DNA from: Lepidodermella squamata | Taxonomy: Eukaryota > Gastrotricha | DNA: 64,000 nucleotides | NCBI GenBank assembly: GCA_047495785.1 | Contig: JBLDXI010000009.1 | Coordinates: 5,084,001-5,148,000 of the forward strand | Direction: 5' to 3' | Part shown: positions 36,681 through 48,116 of the stretch, one piece after another | How the letters are laid out: each line of letters opens with the position of its first letter | Position numbering within the stretch: the stretch's first letter is position 1 | Notes under the pieces: generated by a model | The model's database searches: none | Told to the model about the DNA's origin: nothing | The model's input: only the letters and a program-made list of their open reading frames with translations | Position numbers and translations under genes: made by a program

Positions 36681-37217
36681 AGGGTCACTTTTTCTCAAAC
36701 AGCTTGAGCAAACTTTGACCCAGCAGTGAAAAAGTGGCCTCGTATAACAATGGTGTCCAAGACAAGATCGCGCTACCACATCATAAGGAAAATGGGATGG
36801 TTTCGCTGAAAAATTGAGAAAACTAGTTGCGCCCCGCCGGATTAAGATTTAAGAGTCCCATAACGAATCTTGCGAGTAACTATAATTAATTTCTCTCCGT
36901 ATGTATTGAGCAACGCCTATAGATCAAGACCATTGTTAACTGTTTCAAATTTAAATGAGACACAAGAAGCGATTTTGGGATTGTTTTTTCTATAGGTTAT
37001 GTTATTTGAAAGATAAAAAGAGACTTGGCCCTGAGGTCACTCTATCATGCCTCAAATAGCATGCGCAATTCGACTAATAACTGCATCAAAAAGGACAAGG
37101 ATTCGACCATAAAAGGTCAGGATAGCATTTTTTCTAGATGGCGCTGTAATATAAAGCACCGCCAAAAGATATAAAAAGTATTAAAAAATTTATTTTTGCC
37201 TCTTATTACTCTTACCA

Positions 37218-38690
37218 ATGGCGCTTGATCTTCAGGCAACTCGCCAAGTTTGCCGCGAAGTGGCAATTTTCGAAATCACAGCGTTGGAGAAATCAATTGC
37301 CAATGTTTCATTTGCGGAAATATGGACACCAGCCGATCAATGCAAACAGGCCGAACCCCAGATAAGCTTGAAAAACCCGAAAATCCATACAAAAAATTAA
37401 AAATCTTATTATTTATTATTCGAAATCAAAAGCCTAAAATTGCCTAAAATTGGCTATTCGTACATATATATGTACGCCATTTTGGCTATTCGTACATATA
37501 TTTTTAGAAAAAAATTGAACTGATGCCATGTGTACAATTTTTTAGGTAACACGTTGAATTTTTTACTACAGATCGGAAATTGGGGGAATTTAGAACCCTG
37601 AAGTTTTCAGCTCCGTGGGCACATCTCTAAGGAAACTAGAGGGGTAAATGATGAATCGGCTTTAGACCCATACCGAAAGGTAGGTTGGTCCCAGCATGTC
37701 AAATTGTTTGGCACAACTTCTGCACAATTCGGCACATCTTCCCCGAAATTCTCAAGTCTCTATGAGCTACCGTTAAAATTCAGCATCAAATTCAATATCA
37801 GCAAAAAATCAGCTGAAAATATGTACGAATAGCCATTTTCGCGTACATATATATGTACGAATAGCCAAAATGACGTACATATATATGTACGAATAGCCAA
37901 AATGGCGTACATATGTATGTACGAATAGCCGCACTCTTTATTTTATTGCAAAATTGCAAAAATGGCGAATACAATATTTTTATAATATTATAAAAATGCC
38001 ATCAAGGTAATTTTTAATTTTTACTAAAATTTTTAGACTCTGTTACCGAGCTCACACGCCAAGTGCTATTTCGCTATTAAACCTCAAGTTCTAATTGACC
38101 TATTCGACGGTAAATTCGACGCGCTAATCGACGCTTTCGACATTGCTGATTGCCGTTACCCGTACGAATTCGAAGGTGGCCACATTCGCAGTGCGATCAA
38201 CACGCCGCTTCTTACCCAGCTCGAGTCGAATTTCCCCATCACAGGGTGTCTAAAGCAACATCGCCGGGTTTTGATCATCCACTGCGAATTTACGTGTCAA
38301 CGCGGCCCGGCTGCGCTTCGTTGGTTCCGCAACAAAGACCGCGAATTGAACCGCGAAAACTATCCGAAGCTGGACTACCCCGAGGTTTACCTACTCCAAG
38401 GTGGCTACAAAGCGTTCGCTGAGCTGTGCGTGGCCCTCGGCCGTTTTAACTTGATTTCTAGCCCAGCTTTGTCGATTGATCAACCGAGCAGCTACTACGT
38501 GGCCATGCGCGACGGCGATCATCGAGCCTGGCGGCGTAAAGTTGACGGAGATCGATGTTTGAATTCGAATTCGTATCCGACCCAAGACAGCTTTCAATTA
38601 ACACCACCATCTGCATCAGGCCTCAAGTCGGAGTGCGGAATGGATAACCGCCGCCACGAACGTCTCCAGAAATGCCGCCTTGACTTTTGA
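37218..38690 (+). pseudogene. Cdc25 copy B, intact phosphatase exon but damaged splice donor
   Basis: Exon 2 (38037-38690) is a fully open Cdc25 domain very close to copy A: GGHIRSAIN, HCEFTCQRGP with Cys and Arg kept, and YPEVYLLQGGYKAF. A candidate exon 1 starts at 37218; its MALDLQATRQVCREV resembles copy A's MAPDLVKRQFCSEV, and it ends CCCCAG where copy A has CATCAG. Copy A continues GTTAGC (donor), but here the next bases are ATAAGC, so the GT is lost and translation would run to a stop at about 37398. The intervening 640 bases contain an inverted palindromic repeat array. There is no in-frame ATG near the start of exon 2. Without another first exon or a rare AT-type donor it is probably a recent pseudogene. 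Confidence 0.65.
37451..37932. repeat. Inverted array of a palindromic 32-base unit
   Basis: The unit is CGTACATATATATGTACG, a perfect 18-base palindrome, followed by AATAGCCAAAATGG. About two copies at 37451-37506 are in one orientation and about four at 37816-37932 in the opposite one, around 310 bases of ordinary AT-rich sequence. The whole could fold back on itself and is probably a small mobile element within the intron of Cdc25 copy B. Confidence 0.7.
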
Positions 38691-39204
38691 AAATCAAGAC
38701 ATGAATTCTTATTTGACTTTATTGACACAATTTACCTTATTATTCTAAAGTAAGGTCATTTCTGAATTGGACCAAAATCTGAGCAAGCTGATGAGTCATC
38801 CGTCGATTTCAAAAATAATGACCCAATTGATTTGTTTTTTAAAATTGATTTACAGTACCTATACAATTATTGCGCTCGACTTATGCGATCAATAAAATGC
38901 GCTTTTCAAAGAAAAATAAATCGATACGTTTGTTGGATGGTTTTACCCCATAAATTTCAATTGGGCCCATATCTGTCATTACCATTGCAGATTATGGGGC
39001 TATTCGTTGAAATGTTCGTGCAAGCAGTAAAATGAGGCTTACTGAACCCCATATCTATATTGCGAACATTTTGCAGGGAGTTATCCGAGAGCTAGGTATC
39101 GATGCTCTATGGAATTGCGATGCATATTTGTGGCGCATGTATACATTTGTTTATTCGTGAGGATTTTAGCATAATTTCGCTTGAAACTTTTTCAAAAATT
39201 ATTA

Positions 39205-39277
39205 CGAGGCTGCCAGGAGTCGAACCTGGAATCTTCTGATCCGTAGTCAGACGCGTTATCCATTGCGCCACAACCCC
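39205..39277 (-). tRNA. trnR-ACG: tRNA-Arg(ACG)
   Basis: Full cloverleaf on the minus strand: seven-base acceptor stem GGGGTTG/CAGCCTC (two G-U pairs), A box TGGCGCAATGG, anticodon loop with ACG flanked by GTCTGACT...GGATCAGA, and B box GGTTCGACTCC. No intron. An inverted second copy lies at 44488-44560. Confidence 0.93.
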
Positions 39278-40300
39278 CCTGCCGTTTAACCATGGCGTAG
39301 CTGGAAGAAACATTGCAGTTGGGCTTTTCTTTCAATATAATGCCAATTCCGCTTGGTCATATTTTGAAAATTCCTAGAAAATCAGTAAAAAATCATCGAA
39401 GTTCGCTCCAAGTATCGAAATGTGGACCATGATGTGGGCTACCTGCGGACCATTAAAAAACTGATTCAATTTCAATTTAAATGATCATGGAAATCATCTT
39501 TATTTCTAACTGCGAAACCATTTTTCATCGATATAACACCAGTTAACATTTCTTTGAAAATTTCGAAAAAATAATCAGCGTGTTCCTCTTGATTTCCTCT
39601 GTCTGGATCCGTCAACGAAACCCTTGGGAAAATCGAAACCGTCACGGAACCAGCTAAAAAACAATCGAATATTTTGTTTACTTTATACCTCCAAGCGCTG
39701 CTGAATCAGCTGACCATCTGGCGCCCATGGCGTGGCACCCTTTTTCTCGTGAGTAAGCAGTCTATCCTAAATTATGTCTATGTGCTGAGCGGAAACTCGA
39801 ATCCACGATAATTTTCCACGTTACCTCGTGATTTTTATCACCAAGGCATTAACGATAAATATTAAATGTCTGGGCAACCGTAGCACCTGGGTCTTATTTT
39901 GGATTTTAAAATTAAAAAAGTTAAGTTTTAAGATCAAACCTCCACCGAAATTTCAAATTTTAAAATATTTCAAAATAAAAATTGCTAAAAAAATATTGAC
40001 ATTGAACAATCAACGGTAAATAAGTAGAAGCCAGTTTCACGTTAGCCCTGTCGATGGATGATCCCGATAAAAATCGAGAGAATTTCTAAATTAAATATGC
40101 ATAAAAAAGTTCCATTTTTTCAAACCCTTGCCATTCCATATTTCTCCGGGCTCATATTTTAACTATAAACAGTCAGAACCCAAGTCAAAAAAGGGAAAAA
40201 TTTAAAACCTCTCAAGAGTGCCCTAAATTTGCATAAAAGCTTCACTTCTGAACCTAAACTGAATCTAACTTTCCATGGAAACAGTTCATCAAGAATATAT

Positions 40301-40367
40301 CGTGGCTGCCAGTAGTCGAACCTGGAATCTTCTGATCTGTATCCCGTATCTAAGCCGCGCCAAGACC
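40301..40367 (-). pseudogene. Degraded tRNA-Arg copy
   Basis: The T arm and anticodon 3' side (AGAAGATTCCAGGTTCGAC on the minus strand) match the tRNA-Arg gene at 39205, but the anticodon arm and D arm are altered or deleted. A non-functional relic. Confidence 0.75.
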
Positions 40368-40673
40368 CAGTTGAACTCAAATATGACCCCGTTTCCAACC
40401 CCGTTATGACCTAATGTATTAACAAAGTGGCACGTTTTTTATTTGTCCGAGAATATAATAAAAAAACAGCGGAAAGGGCAAATCGCGTGTGGGCAAGCCA
40501 CCCAAAATAGATGACACAGCTTTCGAGCGAACATTTCCACCTACATACTGATCGCGCGTTGTCGTGCGTGGCCATTTTCAATAAAATCGAAAAGTGTAAC
40601 GCCGCCGCTGTTATTTATAAACCGTTTTTCATTGCTTTCAGATCCCATAATCCTTTAAATTTTGGACGAAAAA

Positions 40674-43600
40674 ATGAAAATACTGCTAGCGATATTATCG
40701 TTTGTTTTGATTTATTTACTGGCCGGCGTGAATGCTGCCAGGCATTCCTACTTGTATTCACGTGTTCCAAGCAATGGCGAGCTGCCTATTCTCTCGAGTG
40801 CCAGTTTGAAGAAGTACCCCAACCCTGTGCCGGTCTATTTCAACACCGACTCGACGTGGACTGATGAAAACGGCAATCCAGCTATTCCTTGTAGGTTTGA
40901 TTTTGTTTATCAGGGTCTTAAACATTTTACTTCAAATATCACATGAAAACTAGATCCGACATTTGTAAATGTTTTAATTTAACTTTCAAATCTAGCCGAA
41001 GCGGCAAAGAATAAGTTTAGACAAGGTGCGGCTATGATTGAAGAGGTATCATGCATTCGATTCGACATATCCGAAAGCAGGCCTATTGGAATGAATGACG
41101 TCGGCATCGCTCTAATTGGTCGAACGTAAAGAATCATTGAAAATGATGCATATTAGTTCCTAACGGTTGATATATTACATATATATATATTCTAGAGACC
41201 AGGGAACCGGGCCTATAAATGGATCCTTTGAAAATGCGCTGTATGGTTTCAATGCCGGTAGTGATGACGCAGACTGGCGAGTGAGATTTTTTCGCGTGGA
41301 TTTCGCGGAATAGCTGTAATTTTGTTTTATGAAAAGGTTACAGATTATGCCTTTTTAATCTCATTGTTTTTGGGTCTGAACATGGACGTTCAACGCCCCG
41401 ACCGCGATTTGTACCTCAAGTTCATAAATGCTACTTATGCCGACTGGTGAGTGTAGGGTAATATTTATCAATGAGATTCCAATTTGGGGTCGCAGATAAT
41501 TATTAACTCGGATTAGTTGGGGAGACGGAGTCACATATTTGAGCCCTGATGTCTTAGGATCAAGGTTCAAATTCATAATTGTATCAGAATGTTCACTTCA
41601 ATAGGTTTCCCATTGACAACGATGCTTTTGCTACCGACCTGCCTTTCGATTACGCCACTTTGCTAAGCTGGTATTTTCAAGACACCAGTGACGAATCATT
41701 CCGCGCGGTGGAACCTACTAACGACTTGCGTTACTTGACGTCCATCGGCCAAACGACTGGCCTCTCGGTATTGGATGCCTTGAAGTTGAACAGATACTAC
41801 GATTGCTTCAGTTATAAACGATTTTTTCCGGACATCTTGCTTGATATCAATTCACCATTTTCCTTTCAGATGTGTCTCAGTGCAACATCACTCAATGCAA
41901 AAACGGAGGATTTCCTGATCCGAACAAAAACTGCGCGGTTTGCACGTGTCCATGGGGATTTTCGGGAAACGATTGCTCAGCGATCGCCCCGCCGGTTCCT
42001 GCCGGCCTTGCTTGTGGCGGTGAAGTTTACGTTGGCCCTACTGAATCGAAAGTTATTACGTCACCGAATTTTCCGAGCAATTACTCCAGCGGGTCGAGCT
42101 GCACCTGGCTGATAAAAACTGTGAGATTCTCCCATGTTTGAAACAAGCTCTTAGAACCTATTTTTCAGGACGTAGGGAGTGGTCTGATTTTTGGCTTCGA
42201 AGATCGGCCTGAAGTTTCGTGCGATTTCCTCTGTAAGAAAAAGGAAAACTCAAATTTGCTTGACATGGGTTGCTTGATATGCTTGTCACAGATCCACTAC
42301 TTTGCGGAGATTTTGTTCTTGTTCGAAATCTTGGAGCAGATGGCTATCCTGGTTTTAGGTAATACATTCCTGGACTCTTAGCTCGAAATGCCTAACATTC
42401 AACTCCTCCGCAGGTTTTGCACTTGTGGTGTTAATAGTGGTCGAGCTTTCACAACGGACAAAAACCAAGCTCTCGTCCATTTTCGATCGAGTGATTTATA
42501 CACTTCATCGAATGGCTTTAAGCTGGTTGTGCATGCCACTCGCCCGGGGATGCTGGCCTCTCAAATGTCGAAGGAGTGCAAGATTACGCAAAGTGGCTAT
42601 GACTACGAAGGTTCCGTGGTTACAAAGAGTGCCTCTGGTAAGGTTTGCGACGCTTGGACTGGCCAGACCAAGTACCCCGATCTGTCGTTCCCGCTCGGTC
42701 TCATCCCCAACTCTGGCAACGCTTGTCGCAATCCTGGCTCTGGCCCGAAAATGTCCTGTTTCGTGGACAATTACACAAAAGAAGAGGAGTGTCCTGACGT
42801 TCGCCTTTGCAGTGAGTATTATTTCTGGCCTTGAAATAAGAGGGTGAATCCCGGCTAGGTGATATCCACATGGATAGTCCAGATAGCCTGCATTGGAAAT
42901 GTTTTGTAAGGGTACAGGAAAAGCTGATGATGAGGGACTTTCAGCTAAGACTTACAGCTGAAATGCCTCAATAGCGCATGTTTGTGTTTCATACTATGCT
43001 GTAATATCTTCCCGAATTTTCACAGCTGCTATTCGCTATCGCTGTGCGAAGAAGAATAATGGCGAATTTCAAGGATGCAAGAAATACTGTTCTCCGGATG
43101 AGAGAATCATTGCGAGTGGCAGGACATTGCACACTGACACATGCAACAAAGGAGTGAGTTATTTACGAACAAACTCACTTCAATGTAAAAGAAACCTTTT
43201 CTTGAATTACCTATAGAGAGTAATCAGGTGTACCAAGCAGAGCAATAGATTCAAATTCTACTGTATTTCGGGTGATTTGAAGTGCGCTGCCAACGAAACT
43301 GTAAGTACTCCAAATAACCTTTATCTCTCAGACAACATCTGGATTTTTTCTCAAGGCATCGACCTTCAGTTTATTCAAATTCTTCGGTACTAATTATCTC
43401 GATTGCTTGCACAACCCTGGAGCTGGATGGGTAAGGAAGAGAGATTTTTTATCAACCTTTTATGATTTTTCACACGTTTTGATAGAAATACGTTCGCTGC
43501 AAATCGCGTGCAACTAACAATTTCGTTGACTGCCGCCGCAAAGACCCGGCTTTCGGTTGTCATCCCGACGAGGTTGTTCAATTTGACTATTTTCGGCTTA

Positions 43601-43689
43601 GCCATTAATCAAATAATTTTCTGTTCTAATCACAGTACCCGATGGGCGAATTCAAAACGCCCAAGTCTTGCTATTTGAGCAGAATGTAA
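40674..43689 (+). CDS. Secreted pseudo-astacin with EGF, CUB and kringle domains, copy 1
   Basis: Fourteen exons join in frame (40674-40890, 40996-41125, 41196-41280, 41337-41446, 41605-41810, 41870-42120, 42169-42232, 42292-42358, 42414-42811, 43026-43153, 43217-43300, 43356-43430, 43486-43572, 43636-43689), 651 residues. Order: signal peptide 1-22; astacin-like domain about 50-250; EGF 254-288; CUB about 298-420; kringle 431-508 with six cysteines; a Cys-rich end to 651. The astacin zinc helix HExxHxxGxxH precedes RPDRD; here RPDRD survives (164-168) but the three His are Phe150, Leu154 and Met160 and the catalytic Glu is Leu151. The Met-turn SxMHY is replaced by ATLLSWY. It should therefore lack protease activity. 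EGF-CUB tails occur in nematode and BMP1-type astacins; a kringle there is unusual. The second copy lies tail-to-tail downstream. Confidence 0.9.
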
Positions 43690-44814
43690 ATCGGCAAATT
43701 CTCGCTGATGCTGAACAATATGATTGATGTATCATTGTGTTATTTTGACTATTATTTTGCGGGTGGTTAACAATAATATTATTTGTGGAGACATTGTTCT
43801 TTTGGAATTTATTTATTGAAAGTTGAAGACACTTTTTTGTCGCTTATGCTATTATGATAATATTACTTTATATCATTAGCTCACGCGTATGTGTTCATTT
43901 GTGAAAAATAACCTAAATTCCCATTAGGCCTATAAGGCGTCTGTCATTACCTCTTTGCAGATTAAATGTAACAGATATAAACAGGTCATCAAAAATCGAA
44001 CCTTCCATTGAGATAAATGCAACGTATCAAGTTAAATAGAAAACAGTTGACGAGTGTATAATGGACTTCGCATTGAGGAGTTGCATTTACTGAATTATGT
44101 AGTGTTTTTTGATCGATCATCTCGTGAGGAATGGACGGCAGGCTGAGCGGGTCGCATGGTTGACTAACACCGACGCAATGCCCAAAAGCAGGAAGCAGCA
44201 AAGGCTAATTGACTGAATATCTTCCTCTTCCTTCTATTCTTCCTTCTTCCTCCTCTTCCTTAGCGTAGAAATCTAAGTTGAGGGAATGGGTGCTTAGCTT
44301 CAATGCCATTTCAATGGCAATGACAGGTTATTCCAAGTCTTATCTCTCGCCAAACTGTCAATGACATTGATTCCATGCATGGGGAGTTCGGAATTTCTTG
44401 TATTTCAGAGTAAAACAATGTCGTGCTATTGCCGTTTCCAGCCTATTACAGATGTATTCAGTAACATTTTGTTTCTTAGAATAAGGCGGAGTTGTGGCGC
44501 AATGGATAACGCGTCTGACTACGGATCAGAAGATTCCAGGTTCGACTCCTGGCAGCCTCGATGTAATTTTATCAATATTTAGCGATTGAACCAGATTGAA
44601 ACCAGTCACGTGGATGTCATAAATATGTTTGGAGATTTTATTTACAGAAGCGACAAAAACATTTTCATTGCATTCATTTTATCAAGTTCCGAAGAATAAT
44701 TTGTGACTCTATGTTTTCAGCTATAGGTATCAATCAAAATAACAGAAAAATATCAGTCAAAATAGGAGAAGATGTTCGCGCATTTTGTTTCGCTTAATGT
44801 TACTTCGCCAAAAT
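43690..44814. other. Spacer between the convergent pseudo-astacin genes
   Basis: Contains the tRNA-Arg gene at 44488-44560 and a pyrimidine-rich tract near 44219-44262. Nothing else was recognised. Confidence 0.5.
44488..44560 (+). tRNA. trnR-ACG: tRNA-Arg(ACG), second copy
   Basis: Identical to the gene at 39205 from base 4 of the tRNA on; the first bases read GGAGTTG, giving one A-C mismatch in the acceptor stem. A and B boxes and the ACG anticodon loop are intact. It lies between the two pseudo-astacin genes. Confidence 0.9.
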
Positions 44815-47800
44815 TTATCGTCTGTTCAAGTAGCAATTCTTGGGCGTGAGGAATGTATCTGTCGGGTACTATGATTAAAAAATAGAATGCCCAGACTAAA
44901 TTAAACAAATGGACCAACCTCGTCGGGGTGGCAGCCGAAAGCCGGGTCTCTACGACGGCAGTCAACGAAATTGTTTGTTTTACGCGATTTGCAGCGAACG
45001 TATTTCTTCATTTAAAATTAAAACATTTATAAAGAAACTAAAAAATCCCTCTTCCTTACCCATCCAGCTCCAGGCTTGTGTAAGCACTCGAGATAATTAG
45101 GACCGAAGAATTTGAACGAATTAAAGGTCGATGCCTTCAGAAATAATTTGAATTTTGTGTATTATGATATAAGCTATTTGAAGCACTCACAATTTCGTCG
45201 GCAGCACACTTCATATCTCCGGAAATACAGTAGAATTTGAATTTGTTATTCTGCTTGGTGCACTTGATTACTCTCTAAAATGAATTACAGTTTTCTGTCA
45301 GGTTTTCAAGTGCGTTTTCAGTAAAGAGAACTCACGCCCTGGTCGCATGTATCAGCGTACAATGTCTTGCCACTCGCGAGGATGTTCTCGTTCGGGGAAC
45401 AATACTTCTTGCAGCCCTGATACTCGCCATTGCTCGTCTTCAAACATCGATAACGGATAGCAGCTGTTGAAATTGGGGAACGGTAAATTATCACCGGAAA
45501 CATCATCCTTCTCTTGAGATGTTCCATTTAAAAATCACTCGATTTGCCCTGAGGCCCCTGCCCTACCAAAGTTCCTGTTTCCTTACCAGCTTATTCCCTT
45601 CTAGCTCCTGTCACAGAGTTTCATAAAGGCTGAAAAGTAGAATATCTTTGGAATTACCCTGGTTCCAACAAATAAAAACGTATCAGCATATGATCGCGAA
45701 GAGACCAGTGATGGCACATAATAAAGGAGAATAGCCTTTGCTTAAGTTCCTATCCTATTTGCCCTTATTCGCTAATTATTCGCTAAATATTCGCTAAAAA
45801 AAAGAGTGTGGCTTACTGCAAAGGCGAACGTCAGGACACTCCTCTTCCTTCGCGTAATTGTCCACGAAACAGGACATTTTCGGGCCAGAGCCAGGATTGC
45901 GACAGGCGTTGCCAGAGTTAGGGATTAGACCGAGCGGGAACGACAGATCGGGGTACTTGGTCTGGCCAGTCCATGCGTTGCAAACCTTACCAGAGGCACT
46001 CTTCATAACCGCAGAACCTTCGTAGTCAAAGCCACTTTGCGTAATCTTGCACTCCTTCGACATTTGCGAAGCTGGCAACCCCGGACGAGTGGCATAGACA
46101 ACCAGCTTAAAGCCATTCGATGACGTGTATAGATCACTCGATCGGAAGTGAACGATGGCTTGGTTTTTGTCCGTTGTGAAAGCTCGACCACTGTTCACAC
46201 CGGTGATGGTTCACACCTGGAGTAAAGGTTAAGTCAAGTGTTTAAGTTATACGAGGGGGGGGGGGGGGGGGTTACCTGAAACCAGGATAGCCATCCGCTC
46301 CAAGACTTCGCACAAGGACAAAATCTCCGCAAATTTCTGGATCTGAGAAAAGCAGGTAGAACATTAAGAATCTGAGCCAAAAATGTGGGTTACTTACATG
46401 AGAAATCACGAGAGACATCAGGGCGACCTTCGAAGCCGAAAATCAGACCACTCCCCGTGTCCTGAAAAAGGATTTTACATTGCTTGTTCGAATGTTGGAA
46501 GAAGCTTACTGTTTTAATCAGCCACGTGCAGGTCGATCCGCTGGAGTAATTGCTTGGAAAATTCGGCGAGGTAATAATTTTCGATTCAGTTGGGCCCACG
46601 TAAACTTCACCACCACAAGCAAGGCCAGCTGGAACCGGCGGAGCGATCGCAGAGCAATCGTTGCCTGAGAAACCCCAAGGACACGTGCAAACGGCGCAGT
46701 TTTTGTTCGGGTCTGGAAATCCTCCGTTTTCGCACCGTGTGATGTTGCACTGGGACATGTCTGAGAGAAAAATATTAAAATGGCATTCTACCATCTACCA
46801 GACTTCCTGAACATCTGTTTACTGAAACAATCGTAGTATCTGTTCAGCTTCAAGATGTCCATTACTGAGAGTCCCGTCATTTGCCCAATAGACGTCAAGT
46901 AACGCAGGTCGGTTTTAGGTTCGAATTGTCGGAATGATGGGTCGTATTGAAAGTAATAACTTAGTAGCGTGGCGTAATCGAAAGGCAGGTCGGTAGCGAA
47001 AGCTTCGTTGTAAATTGGAAACCTAAAAGGTAGGAAGACAAACAGTTTTATAATACATCGTTATACAAAGATGTTACAAAAATGACCTTATTGTAATCGT
47101 ATACGTATAAAATCGTATATAACGCAACCAAAAAAGTACAGTGGAAGAAAATTAGTCCAATTCAGTCTAAAACCCAAGACGATGCCCAGAGCCCGAGACC
47201 CGAGCAGCTATTCCTTCCTCATCGAATTTTTTCGGCTTTTATTGCTGTAGGGAAGTGGGGCAAAATACTTTTTGTGGCTTTCATTCAGTGAATATAAGAA
47301 ATTTGTAGAAAAGAGCTATCAATTGCGCGATTACGCAAATTATGAGGCACTTTCTGTGCCATAGATAACACGGATTTTTTCATGAACTCACCAGTCCGCA
47401 TAGGTATCATTTGCGAACTTTAGATACAAATCGCGATCGGGGCGCCTGCCCTCATTCGTCATACCGAGGAACAAGGCTAGAAAAGCCGTGTAATCTGTAA
47501 CCTGTGAGGAATAAAATCGATAAAAATCTGAAAAATTGTCGGAATACACAAATCAATTTACTCTATAACCCGCTTCGTCGCTACCAGCATTGAATCCGTA
47601 CAGGGCCTCGTCATATGATCCATTTATAGCACCAGAGTACTCATCTCTATAGAAACAGGGAATAGAAGAAGGGATTGGACTTTGCTTCATTCTTACGTTA
47701 ATCCAATGAGAGCGATGCCGACATCATTCTTGCCGATGGGCCTGCTTTCAGATATGTCGAATCTGATGCATGTCGTCTCTTCGATCACAGTCACAGCTTT

Positions 47801-48116
47801 TCTGAACTTTTGCTTCGCCGCATCGGCTAAATAAAAATAGAAGGTTTGAATATGCAATGAGATGTATAATTTAAATTTTCGACTAACATGGAATCGCAGG
47901 ATTGCCGTTCGCGTCGGTCCATGTCGTGTCGCTGTTGAAGTAGACCGGTACAGGGTTGGGGTACTTCTTCAAAGTGGCACTCCTCAGATTAGGCTGCCCA
48001 TCGTCACCGCTGGTCTGGGCATTGGCACGAAAATACGCGGAGAACTTGACAGCATCCAGACCGGTAAACAGATAGCCTGAAATAAGCAATAAAATAGGTA
48101 GAGGCGTTTTCATCAT
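44815..48116 (-). CDS. Secreted pseudo-astacin with EGF, CUB and kringle domains, copy 2
   Basis: Fourteen exons mirror copy 1: 48116-47888, 47826-47697, 47646-47562, 47501-47392, 47022-46823, 46760-46510, 46461-46398, 46342-46276, 46190-45817, 45463-45336, 45274-45191, 45134-45060, 45005-44919 and 44868-44815, about 645 residues. Exon lengths equal those of copy 1 except exons 1, 5 and 9. The zinc motif is also lost, with different residues: Ala154, Leu158 and Asn164 replace the histidines and Phe155 the catalytic Glu, while RPDRD stays. EGF, CUB and kringle cysteines are kept. Exon 9 is uncertain: the acceptor homologous to copy 1 would make it 400 rather than 398 bases and bring a TGA within eight codons; acceptor AACAG at 46191 restores the frame but drops FCTCGVN. 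So it is either re-spliced or newly damaged. Confidence 0.82.
46252..46271. repeat. Mononucleotide G run next to a splice donor
   Basis: About 19-20 consecutive G (C on the coding strand) begin two or three bases after the GTAAC donor of intron 8 of pseudo-astacin copy 2. Assembly length may be unreliable here. Confidence 0.85.

Larger units (their letters stand above)
35869..37217. other. Spacer between Cdc25 copies A and B
   Basis: AT-rich and without recognised genes, apart from the inverted-repeat element at 36225-36680. A local patch of GTTAA/TTAACG-rich sequence lies near 36300-36385. Confidence 0.45.
38691..40673. other. Intergenic with a tRNA gene and a tRNA relic
   Basis: Contains the tRNA-Arg gene at 39205-39277 and a degraded tRNA copy at 40301-40367. 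A TTTCAG acceptor-like site near 40636-40641 precedes the first astacin-like gene. Nothing else was recognised. Confidence 0.5.

Noticed and set aside
37816-37932. Regular repeats with spacers, at first sight CRISPR-like
   Set aside because: The repeats are palindromic, their spacers are the same sequence rather than unique, and the context is a eukaryotic intron.
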